Assembly (NCBI RefSeq): GCF_011075055.1
Contig: NC_058145.1
Location: 13,079,894 to 13,143,893, forward strand
Direction of reading: 5' to 3'
From: Mangifera indica
Taxonomy: Eukaryota > Streptophyta > Magnoliopsida > Sapindales > Anacardiaceae
DNA: 64,000 bases
Part shown: piece after piece, positions 54,121 to 64,000 of the stretch
How the letters are laid out: each line of letters opens with the position of its first letter
Numbering within the stretch: the stretch's first letter is position 1
Position numbers and translations under genes: made by a program
Notes under the pieces: generated by a model
The model's database searches: none
What the model saw: the letters and a program-made list of their open reading frames with translations, nothing else
Told to the model about the DNA's origin: nothing

Positions 54121-54628
54121 ATATATTATATGTTCCAAAAAAGTTGAAAATAATTTTAACGTGTTTTAAAAATGACCTTATGTAGAAAGAAAAATTTTCT
54201 GTCTATTTATGGCATAAATACAGCTACCAAATTGGTCATACAAACCTGGGACATGTGATTAATTTATGTCTGACTAGTAATCTTTCGTGCTGACTTGGCA
54301 CTTTATTATTGGAAATAGGAGAAAAACGGTTTTGACGGTTGACGTTGGTTGCTAGCCCCCTGCCTGCCTTTACAAATTCTTACATAAAATAAAATATCCA
54401 TCTAGGCTAGAATAGGACCCGCTTCCTCCAGCAGTAACAGTAATATTATAATTAAAAAATAATAAAATTATACTCATATATTTAACATATAATTTAAATA
54501 TATGGATAATATATTATTATATAATTAAATAATTTTAAATTAAAAATATAATATAATATAATAATATATTGATATATTATTTGTGTTTTTAAATTATGTA
54601 CTAAAAATATATATACATATATTATTTG

Positions 54629-56264
54629 TCTTACCCAAAGTATAGTTATTTTGTAAATGTGTCCATGCATGACCCCAGATGGCTCTCAAATTCTTCTTGT
54701 TTATTTTATATGCATATATTTCATTTATCAACATATATACCACACTTGCTATATTATTTATTTGTGTTTGTATCTTAGTCTTCTTTTTTTTTACTTAATC
54801 AAAATCAATCTAACCATCCACAAATTAGCAATTAATTAAAGTATTTATTGATTAGATAAAAATTTGAAGTATGAAGATGAATATTAAGATTATTAAGAAG
54901 TTTCAGTGTTCAGAAATAGTATTCTAATTATCAATAGTTAGCTAAAAGTTACTTCAGAATATAAAAATAATAATAAAACTGAATTTTCTTTGTTGTTATG
55001 TGCGGAAGTATTTGCACACTAGACCACAAAGGTTAGTAAAATTCATAGAGTATTAGATTTTCTAAGAAAAAAACCTGAATTCGATCCTCTATCATGCTTA
55101 TGAAACCTTGATTCATCTGATATAGTGGTTGTGATTGCAGTCACTATAGTTAAAAACTTAAACTATGGACTTAATTACTTGAATAGCTTGATGTTTATTG
55201 GTTGTAAGCTCAAAATTACATCATGATTTACAAGATTATCTTAGTAAAAAATTAAAAATTGTTACCTTTTCTTTACTAGACTCAAGATAGGAAAAAATTA
55301 CTAAGAATAAATTAGTCGATTGGTTTCAAAATGAAGAAAAAATAATTTACCTCAATAGCTTTTGATTAGGAAAATTTCCATCTAAGACGGTTCACATTAT
55401 CTTCAAACCCTAATTGATGTGAAGGTAACTAGACGTCTGTTGGTAAGTACTTGAAAATATTATAAAATATACGTATCATAATTATTAATGTAAAAGAAAA
55501 TGAAATATATAAGAAATAATTATTAGAAAATTTGCATGAGGTGGGTAAACCTTAATTATAATTATAATTTAATAAAATCAGATAATTAAATGATTTAATA
55601 ATAAAAATAAGTTTAATGTGACACTAATAATAACATAAATAGACGACATCAATATGTATTTAAAGGTTAATTAGAGTTTTAATAAGGCAATAACCTAATA
55701 AGTATTTGCTAAATATCTATTAAAATTCATCATTTAGAGAGAGGTTTCAAGAAAATAAAACCAGTTATTATAATGTGATTAAATTTTGAGAGCTGCATAT
55801 ATTAAAAAATATGACTTGATAGAATATTTCTAAAACTTTAAACTAATTTAATTCAATATTTTATAATTTACATGAGATTTTATAGATTTTAATTAATTAT
55901 GTTTGTCCGTCTAAATTTAATATCTTATATATGATATCAGAGTTAAACTAATTATGATATAGAATCTGATTTTTTTAAAACTGAAATAAGAATTTATTAA
56001 TTCTTAATTTATGTTTCAAAAATTTCAAAATATGGATTAAAAATAAAATTTGGGGTCCATATTGATGTTAAGAGTTTGGTTCAGCTTTAAAATTGATGCA
56101 TGAAAGCTTGAAGTTAGTGCTCAAAAATTCATAATCTTGGTGATTGAAGGTCGAATTTCACTCTGACGGTGAAATTTTCAGCATATGGCATCGTTTTTCG
56201 GCTTAATTGTGGCTTTAACAGCCCCCATCAATGACTTCTTTTTTTCTTTTTCGCCACACAATTG
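54629..56264. repeat. 1.6-kb direct repeat, left copy (upstream of RBOH)
   Basis: This segment matches 61252-62896 nearly base for base, with scattered substitutions and a few small indels. It starts TCTTACCCAAAGTATAG and ends in CACAATTG. It contains no gene. A degenerate primer-site-like word (TGATATCAGAGT) near 55935 hints that it might derive from an LTR-element leader, but no LTR ends are visible. It stops about 490 bases before the RBOH start codon. Confidence 0.9.
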
Positions 56265-56751
56265 TTACGTATATTTATATGTGTTATTATATGATTGAGT
56301 GATTTTAAATTAAAAATAAAATAAAATATTTATACGTGTTATTATATAATTGAGTGATTTTAAATTAAAAATAAAATAAAATTTTATAAAGTGATAACAT
56401 ATATAAGTATATATATAATTATATACATCAAACAAATGCACGCGATGTCGCTCATGTTATCATAAGAGAAGAAGCTAATTAAAGCATATTTTTGGTTTAA
56501 TTATGAATTAATTCGTGATTGGAGCCATAAAATGTTTACTATATTTAAACAACCTGAGAAATCTATACGTTCAATTCTTCTTCCTCCTTATTCCTTCAAT
56601 TGACCATTTCTCTTCCCTCTTAATTCTCCCCTCCTTTCCCCATGGCCAATTATATCTCTTGAAAGTTTAAATTTTTTTTACCATTTTTGTGTCCTAAGAA
56701 GAAACAAAGACTAAGAGAAAAACAATATATTTTATTATTATTATTATTATC
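56265..56751. other. RBOH proximal promoter and leader
   Basis: Contains a palindromic AT-rich MITE copy (about 56265-56430) with an internal tandem duplication of about 55 bases, a pyrimidine-rich tract (56575-56650), and an (ATT)n microsatellite (about 56729-56750) directly before the start codon. Confidence 0.5.
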
Positions 56752-59700
56752 ATGAACAAAAAAGGCTCGCCTAGCATGTTAGAGAGCGTGGAGGTTGATC
56801 GAATGGTGGATGTGCCCCTCAACGATAACTCAGGTCCGGGTCCTGGTTCAGGTCCGACTAGGTCAACTTCTACAAGATCAAAACCTCCCAGTTCGACATC
56901 TATTAAGAGGAATACAAGCACTGCTCACAGGAAGAGTGGGTTGCTTTCTAGTGGTGGTGGTGGGGGTAATTGTCCTCAAAAAATTGATAGGTCGGCCTCC
57001 GCCGCCGCCAGAGGCCTGCAGAGTTTACGTTTCCTTGATAGAACTACTACAGGGAAGGAAAATGATGCGTGGAGATCCATTGAAAAGCGTTTTAATCAAT
57101 TTGCAGTCCAAGGGAAGCTGCCTAAAGATAAATTTGGCATTTGCGTTGGTAATATTTTACATATATAACGTTAGTTCTTTCCATTCTTTATTTAATATTA
57201 ATTACATTTTGCCTGGAGATTGACCAAACATAAATGTATAACAGGAATGGGAGAATCAAAGGAGTTTACTTATGAACTATTTGATACCTTAGCAAAGCGC
57301 AGGCAAATTGATGCTGAAAAAGGAATAACAAAGGAACAACTGAGATTGTTTTGGGAAGACATGACCAAGAAAGATCTTGATCTTCGACTTCAAATATTCT
57401 TTGATATGTAATCTTTTTTTTTTCCCAGATCAAATTTTCTTTATTTTGTTTTCTTCTTTCATGATATAATCTAAGATTTTATATTCAAGGTGTGATAAAA
57501 ACGGCGATGGGTTGCTATCAGAGGACGAGGTGCAGGAGGTGAGAACAAAATATATATATACGTAACAAATGAATTAATCTTAATTTATCTCTTCAATTCT
57601 TCCATGGTAACTTAAATTAAAATTTCTTGCAACTTTCATGGATAAAGGTCATAGTCTTGAGTGCCTCTGCAAATAAGCTCTCAAATCTTAAAGGCAATGC
57701 AAAATCGTACGCAGCTTTAATTATGGAAAAGCTCGATCCTGACCATAAGGGATACATAGAGGTTAGAATATATACATGCATATATGCTTTTCCAACTTTT
57801 ACTTAAAAAAATTGGCATTAATATAAGAAAAATAATGAAAAGATAAATATTCGGCTATTATAAATATTATTTTTATGATTTTAATAATCAATTATTTATA
57901 TTATTATTAAAATTAAATAAATTTATAATTTTAATAAAAAATAATTGTTAAAAATTTATTTTTTACTGCTAAAAAATTTTAACAATAAAAAAATCTCATC
58001 GTTATAATTTTTCTGTTAAAAGTGTCAATAATAAGTATATTTATAATAGGAAAAACTATAATGATAGACGATGATGAGATTTGTCTCGGTGTTAAAACTT
58101 TTTAATAATAAAAAATAAAATTTTAACAATTACTTTTTTATTAAAATCATACATTTATTTATTTTTAATGAGAGCATATATAATTGATAACTAAAATTAT
58201 AAAAATAGTATTTATGACTATATGATTTTTTTTACTCCTTATTTATTCTCACTAATACCAGTGTGTTTTTTTTTTTTACCGTGTTTTCTTATTTTCTCAG
58301 TTGGTTTTACTTTTAATTGAACAGATGTGGCAACTAGAAATTCTACTAAGAGGAATGTGCTCGGATGATGGCAACAATGAGCTCGCCAGCGGGACTCAAG
58401 ACCTAACAAAAGCCATGATTCCCCGACACTATAGAACTGCTCATGGCAGAATCTTTTTTAATGCGACCGAATTTTTATTTGACAATTTTAAAAGAATATG
58501 GATCGTTTTTTTATTTATAGCTGCAAATATAGCACTCTTCATGTGGAAATTCATCGAATTACAGTCGGCACCCACATTCCAAATCACAGGTTATTGCGTC
58601 TGTTTTGCCAAGGGTTGTGGCGAGACTATCAAATTCAATATGGCTCTTGTGCTTCTTACAGTTTGTAGAAGAAGTCTCACCAAGCTTAGATCAACATTTC
58701 TTCATAAAATAATCCCTTTTGACGACAATTTAAACTTTCACAAGATGATTGCGGCGGGCATAGCTATTGGAAGTGTTGTTCATACATTGTTTCATCTCCT
58801 TTGTAATTATCCAAGAATTAGTTCTTTTCCAAGAGATAAGTTTATGGCTATTGCCGGTCCTGCAGTACATTTCCAGCAACCAAGCTATATGGATTTAGTG
58901 TTGTCTACTGTAGGCCTCACAGGCATATTCAGCTTACTTATTATGGCCTTTTCATTCACCCTTGCAACAAGCTATTTCAGAAGAAACGTCGTCAAATTAC
59001 CCTGGATTTTTCACAACTTGGCAGGATTCAATTCCTTCTGGTATGCCCATCATTTGCTGGCATTGGCATATGTGCTCGTATTCATGCACGGATGGTTCCT
59101 CATTTTTGACAAGCCTTGGTACCAAAAAACGGTATACACAAATTTTCAATAATAAAACTATACATATTTATTTTAACTATACAAATAAGTATATACATAT
59201 ACATAAATATATACCTTTTTATATCTTTAAAATGAGTATAGATAGTGTTGCTCAATTTTCAGTTACAACTTAAGCTCTCTATTACAACTAATTGCTGGCT
59301 TAAATTTTTTCTTTTTCCTTGTAGACTTGGATGTATCTTATTTTACCGGTCATAAGTTATTCTCGAGAAAGAATCCTTTCCTCGTATTCAGATAGCAGTA
59401 ATCGGGTGGACATCATTAAGGTTTGCTTCTTTTAATTTTTATAGTTTCCCTTCACTCTCAAAGCACTGTTGAATAATGAATGAGATTTTGTAATATATTA
59501 TCGCAGGCTGTGATTTATACAGGAAATGTTCTAGCCTTGTACATGACAAAACCTCCAAACTTTAAGTATAAAAGTGGAATGTACCTTTTTGTCAAGTGTC
59601 CTGATATCTCACCTTTTGAATGGTAAATATATATTTCAGATGAATACTCTGATAGTTAAAGATTATATTTTGATACCCAGATGAAAATGCTCAGCCTTTT

Positions 59701-61199
59701 TCTTCTGCAGGCATCCCTTTTCCATCACTTCTGCACCAGGAGATCACTATTTGAGTGTCCACATACGAACCCTGGGAGACTGGACTACTGAACTTAAAGA
59801 GAGATTTGAACAGGTTATCATCTTATTAAACAAAACCCTATTACACTAAAAGAATATATATTTTTGACTGTATGTTTGTATATGTATTATATGCAGTGCT
59901 GTGAGCCTCCGCAAGAGAAACCAAACAACGTTGGCCTAGTGAGAATGGAAACTAGATCAGCGGCAAATTCAGGTCATTTAGCGGCCGATAATTTAAGTTA
60001 TGATCAGATACAAGCCAGGCAAGAAAAAACTAAGCCAGTTAATCGAACATTATTTGCTATACAGCTTTTAATTACTACATTATTTTTGTGCGATCCATCC
60101 TGGCAGCTTTCCGAGAATCCTTATCAAGGGGCCATTCGGAGCACCCGCTCAGGATTACAAGAGATATGACATCCTTCTACTTATAGGATTGGGAATTGGA
60201 GCAACTCCATTTATCAGTATTATAAAGGATCTCCTCAACCACATCAAGTTAAATGGAGACCCTGTGAGCCAATTTGATTAATTCTTTATGCAATTTGACA
60301 TAAACGATTTAAATAATATTTAACCGAGAATTGGGATGATCATACAGGCATTTGCAGAGATTGGTTTTAAGAAGGGACCTGAAAGAGCCTACTTCTATTG
60401 GGTGACAAGAGAACAAGGCTCCTTTGAATGGTTCAAAGGAGTCATGGACGACATTGCAGATCATGATGTTAATGTAAGTTTTTAATATATTTGGTGTGTG
60501 TCACAAAGTAATTAGTGATTTTGAGTTGAGGATAGAATAACATCTAATCACATAATGACACATATCAAATATATATTCATTTATGTATCTAAAATATATA
60601 TGCATAATATTGTTATTTTGATGTTAGAGAGTTATATTGTCATTACTGCGTTTTCCCTTGTAACATCAATCTGTTTGAATAATGATACAGAATGTAATAG
60701 ATATGCACAATTACTTGACGAGTGTGTATGAAGAAGGAGATGCAAGGTCTGCGCTTATTGGCATGGTGCAGAAACTTCAACATGCTAAGAATGGAGTTGA
60801 TATTGTTTCCCAAAGCCGGGTATTAACGCCCTCGTTAAACCTGAATCAGGCATAATTTTTCTAGCATTTCTTTCTAACTTTGATTAATAATGATAGATAA
60901 AAACACATTTCTCAAGACCTAATTGGAGAAAGGTGTTCAATCAATTGGCAAATGACCATAAATCTTCTCGAATAGGTATAATTGTCTCACTTTGAGATAA
61001 AATTATTAATATTAGGTCAATATTATAGAATGATCTAATTCAAATAAGGTTTCTTGTCATAAAAAGATTTTAATATTTGGTGGTTGCAGGTGTGTTCTAT
61101 TGCGGAAGTGCTACACTTACAAAAACCCTGAGGAGCCTTTGCATTGAATTTACCCTAGAGACCCCTACCAGATTTGAATTTCACAAGGAGAATTTCTAA
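56752..61199 (+). CDS. RBOH: RBOH NADPH oxidase (RBOHH/J-like)
   Basis: Fourteen exons: 56752-57148, 57245-57407, 57490-57538, 57648-57761, 58325-59131, 59325-59420, 59507-59622, 59711-59813, 59897-60018, 60107-60263, 60348-60473, 60691-60819, 60897-60975, 61090-61199. They join in phase to 855 residues. The enzyme moves electrons from cytosolic NADPH through FAD and two haems to make apoplastic superoxide. Visible: Ser/Thr-rich basic N-terminus, EF-hand 1 ([12 protein letters not shown], 189-200), a weaker EF-hand 2 ([12 protein letters not shown], Gln at position 12), six-helix ferric-reductase core with haem histidines ([21 protein letters not shown]), FAD site [16 protein letters not shown] site GLGIGATPF, and C-terminal [10 protein letters not shown]...FHKENF. 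Intron 9 is GC-AG. The gene appears intact. Assignment to the pollen/root-hair H/J group rests mainly on gene neighbours. Confidence 0.93.
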
Positions 61200-61251
61200 A
61201 TCATATGTGAACTAGCCGCAAGGCAAGTCAAATTTTTCTGTAGTTAGATAC
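61200..61251. other. 3' end of RBOH transcript region
   Basis: Only about 50 bases separate the RBOH stop from the right copy of the direct repeat, so the 3' UTR and poly-A site probably run into the repeat. Confidence 0.4.
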
Positions 61252-62896
61252 TCTTACCCAAAGTATAGTTATTTGTAAATGTGTCCATGCATGACCCCAG
61301 ATGGCTCTCAAATTCTTCTTGTTTATTTTATATGCATATGTTTCATTTATCAACATATATACCACACTTGCTATATTATTTATTTGTGTTTGTATCTTAG
61401 TCTTCTTCTTTTTTTCTTTAATGAAAATCAATCTAACCATCCACAAATTAGCAATTAATTAAAGTATTTATTGAGTAGATAAACATTTGAAGTATGAAGA
61501 TGAATATTAAGATTATTAAGAAGTTTCAGTGTTCAGAAATAGTATTCTAATTATCAATAGTTAGCTAAAAGTTACTTCAGAATATAAAAATAATAATAAA
61601 ACTGAATTTTCTTTGTTGTTATGTGCGAAAGTATTTGCACACTAGACTACAAAGGTTAGCAAAACTCATGAAACATTAGATTTTCTAAGAAAAAGATCTG
61701 GATTCGATCCTCTATCATACTTATAAAACTTTGATTCATCTGATACAGTGGTTGTGATTACAGTCACTATAGTTAAAAACTTAAACTATGGACTCAATTA
61801 CTTGAACAACTTGATGTTTATTGGTTGTAAGCTCAAAATTACATGATTTACAAGATTATCTCACATAAAAAATTAAAAATGTCACCTTTTCTTTACTAAA
61901 CTCAACATAGGAAAAAATTACTAAGAATAAATCAGTCGATTGATTTCAAAATGAAGAAAGAATAATTTACATCAATAGCTTTTGATTAGGAAAATTTCCA
62001 TCTAAGACGGTTCACATTATCTTCAAACTCTAACTGATGTGATGGTAACCAGACGTCTGTTGGTAAGTGTTTGAAAATATTATAAAATATACGTATCATA
62101 ATTATTAATATAAAAGAAAATGAAATATATAAGAAATAATTATTAGAAAATTTGCATGAGGTGGGTAAACATTAATTATAATTATAATTTAATAAAATCA
62201 AATAATTAAATAGTTTAATAATAAAAATAAGTTTAATGTGACACTAATAATAACATAAATAGACGACATCAATATGTATTTAAAGGTTAATTAGAGTTTT
62301 AATAAGGCAATAACCTAATAAGTATTTGCTAAATATCTATTAAAATTCATCATTTAGAGAGAGGTTTCAAGAAAATAAAACCAGTTATTATAATGTGATT
62401 AAATTTTGAGAGCTGCATCTATTAAAAAATATGACTTGATCAAATATTTCTAACACTTTAAATTAATTTAATTCAATATTTTATAACTTATATGAGATTT
62501 TATAGATTTTAATTAATTATATTTGTCCGTTTAAATTTAATATCTTATATATGATATCAGAGTTAAACCAATTATGTTATAGAATCTGTTTTTTTTTTTA
62601 ACTGAAATAAGAATTTATTAGTTTTCAATTATGTTTCAAAAATTTCAAAATATAGATTAAAAATAAAATTTAGGGTCCATATTGATGTTAAGAGTTTGGT
62701 TCAGCTTTAAAATGAGGGCTTAAAATTGATGCATGAAAGCTTGAAGTTAGTGCTCAAAAATTCATAATCTTGGTGATTGAAGGTAGAATTTCACTCTGAC
62801 GGTGAAATTTTCAGCATATGGCATCGTTTTTCGGCTTAATTGTGGCTTTAACAGCCACCATCGATGACTTCTTTTTTCTTTTTTGCCGCACAATTG
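61252..62896. repeat. 1.6-kb direct repeat, right copy (downstream of RBOH)
   Basis: Same orientation and nearly the same sequence as 54629-56264. It has one extra short segment near 62711 (AAAATGAGGGCTTAAAATTG region) and otherwise point differences. Sequence continues past 62896 in a GC-richer, repeat-like tail (to about 63060) that the left copy lacks. Confidence 0.9.
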
Positions 62897-63401
62897 CGGT
62901 GTGAATGTAGCGGTGACATCAACTGTGCCAATGTCAACATATGCGGTGGACTCACAACAAATTCTTTCATCGGCCATCGCCACCAATCAACGATAGATCA
63001 GGAAGAAAAATCACTATAGACTTTCCTAATTCTTCCGTGACTTTTTGGTGCAAATTTTAAAAGGGACCTGATGAAATACGTGTGAGTTAAACCAACATAT
63101 CGTGTGAAATACTTCACAGAATCTAGCGTTAACTATAGAGATAAAGAAAACGATAAGATTTGTAAAGATGCTTTACCCTTTCAAAGAGAAGATTTAGCCA
63201 TGATAAAGCAGAAAGCATAAGTAAACTTTAAGGAACCCTTCTGTGATATATTCATATATCACTTGGGCTAAAGCTAACAAGAATTCAACTTTTTGCTATG
63301 TGAAGAAAAGAACAAATTATCCATGCAGTTCTAGCTACATTAATGCTGCACCACGGGATACTGCAAGCACCTGTTAATTTGAGGTCGATCGAGAGATAGC
63401 A
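62897..63401. other. Upstream region of the ATS3-like gene
   Basis: The first part looks like a continuation of the right repeat element. The rest is the probable promoter and leader of the gene at 63402. No specific control site was assigned. Confidence 0.4.
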
Positions 63402-64000
63402 ATGAGAATCAATAGCTACAGAGGATTCATCTTGATATGCTGCGTGCTTTTGCTTGCTTTACTTGCAGGAGGTGAAAGCCTCCACAACTTAAAAGAGAAG
63501 GTGATGATTTATTTTTGCTCTCTAGATCCTATTTCATTAGAGTACTGCTACGATACTCACTTTTGAATATACAAATAAATATATATATATTGTATTATCA
63601 GTATATCTATTTGTGTACTCAAAAATAAGTAATTATAATTTTATTAATTTCATTAATGGTTATATATAGATTTATAGACTTTGTAAGTGAAGTATTACTT
63701 ATAATTCCTTTAACTCTGCATATTTGGAGCAGCAAAATTGCAACTACACGGTGACAATAGAAACATCATGCACAAGGGGCGCCGAAACTTCAAACCGTGT
63801 AAGCCTGAGATTTGGTGACATGAAATCCAATGACATCTTGGTGAAACATCTAAACTCCAAGCATGTAAGAAAGGTGGATCCGTTAGCACCTGATGTCCTT
63901 GATGATGTGCCCAGAAAGCCATTTCAAGCTTGCAATATAGACGAGTTTCAAGTCACAGGACCATGCGTGGAGTCACCTGTTTGTTATCTGTATCTCAAAT
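63402..64000 (+). CDS. ATS3-like (embryo-specific protein 3) PLAT-domain protein, partial
   Basis: Exon 1 (63402-63500) encodes MRINSYRGFILICCVLLLAL and the rest of a 33-residue signal-peptide segment. Exon 2 begins at 63733 after GGAGCAG and reads QNCNYTVTIETSCTRGAETS onward, then FGD, CNIDEFQVTGPC and CYLYLK, and is cut by the window end. This is the pattern of the ATS3 family, secreted proteins with one PLAT/LH2 beta-sandwich and paired cysteines. ATS3 was described from developing seeds; the molecular role is unclear. The intron contains an AT-rich MITE (about 63550-63660). Confidence 0.85.

Noticed and set aside
60020..60169. RBOH truncated by a stop codon at 60168-60170
   Set aside because: A GC-AG intron removes the out-of-frame part and restores the conserved [15 protein letters not shown] and NADPH-binding region, so the gene is not broken here.
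55070..61700. tRNA-like B-box word (ATTCGATCC) in both copies of the 1.6-kb repeat
   Set aside because: No cloverleaf or matching A box at the right spacing could be drawn, so no tRNA or SINE is called.

Overview
This window is nuclear DNA from a flowering plant, almost certainly a eudicot. It has AT-rich intergenic DNA, GT-AG introns, plant-only gene families (CrRLK1L kinase, RBOH oxidase, CCT-motif protein, ATS3/PLAT protein) and many small plant-type transposable elements. The species cannot be fixed from the sequence alone. Exon joins were worked out by hand from splice sites, reading phase and family conservation, without any transcript.

Layout, left to right: a MULE-type foldback element (1.5-2.3 kb); a HERK1-type receptor kinase (+, 3.4-5.9 kb); a TRIM retroelement (7.4-7.8 kb); a small frame-broken gene (-, 8.05-8.44 kb); an ECA-type Ca2+-ATPase in 8 coding exons (+, 11.3-16.7 kb); histone H4 with a leader intron and octamer promoter boxes (-, 19.4-20.0 kb); a repeat-filled stretch (20-25.7 kb); a three-exon CCT-motif protein (-, 25.8-27.3 kb); a pair of related intronless GH18 chitinase-like genes (-, 33.6-34.5 and 35.9-36.8 kb); a 22-exon kinesin-5 locus broken by several frameshifts and carrying a second TRIM in an intron (+, 39.5-45.8 kb); the 3' part of an unrecognised membrane protein gene (-, 46.9-47.3 kb); a single-exon NFRKB-like chromatin protein (-, 48.6-52.7 kb); a 14-exon RBOH NADPH oxidase with one GC-AG intron (+, 56.8-61.2 kb), lying between two 1.6-kb direct repeats; and the start of an ATS3-like gene (+, from 63.4 kb, cut by the window end).

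The genes do not form a pathway or operon. The gene order itself is informative: relatives of HERK1, ECA1, H4, kinesin-5, NFRKB and RBOHH/J lie beside one another in several duplicated Arabidopsis segments (from memory), so this looks like one ancestral block that Arabidopsis split up. Several products relate to cell growth: HERK1 and RBOH both act in cell-wall and ROS/Ca2+ signalling, and ECA pumps Ca2+.

I found no convincing new molecular system. The most notable points are the decayed kinesin-5 gene, two TRIM elements and two MULE-like elements with intact target-site duplications, the repeat-flanked RBOH gene, its GC-AG intron, and an unrecognised small membrane protein gene.
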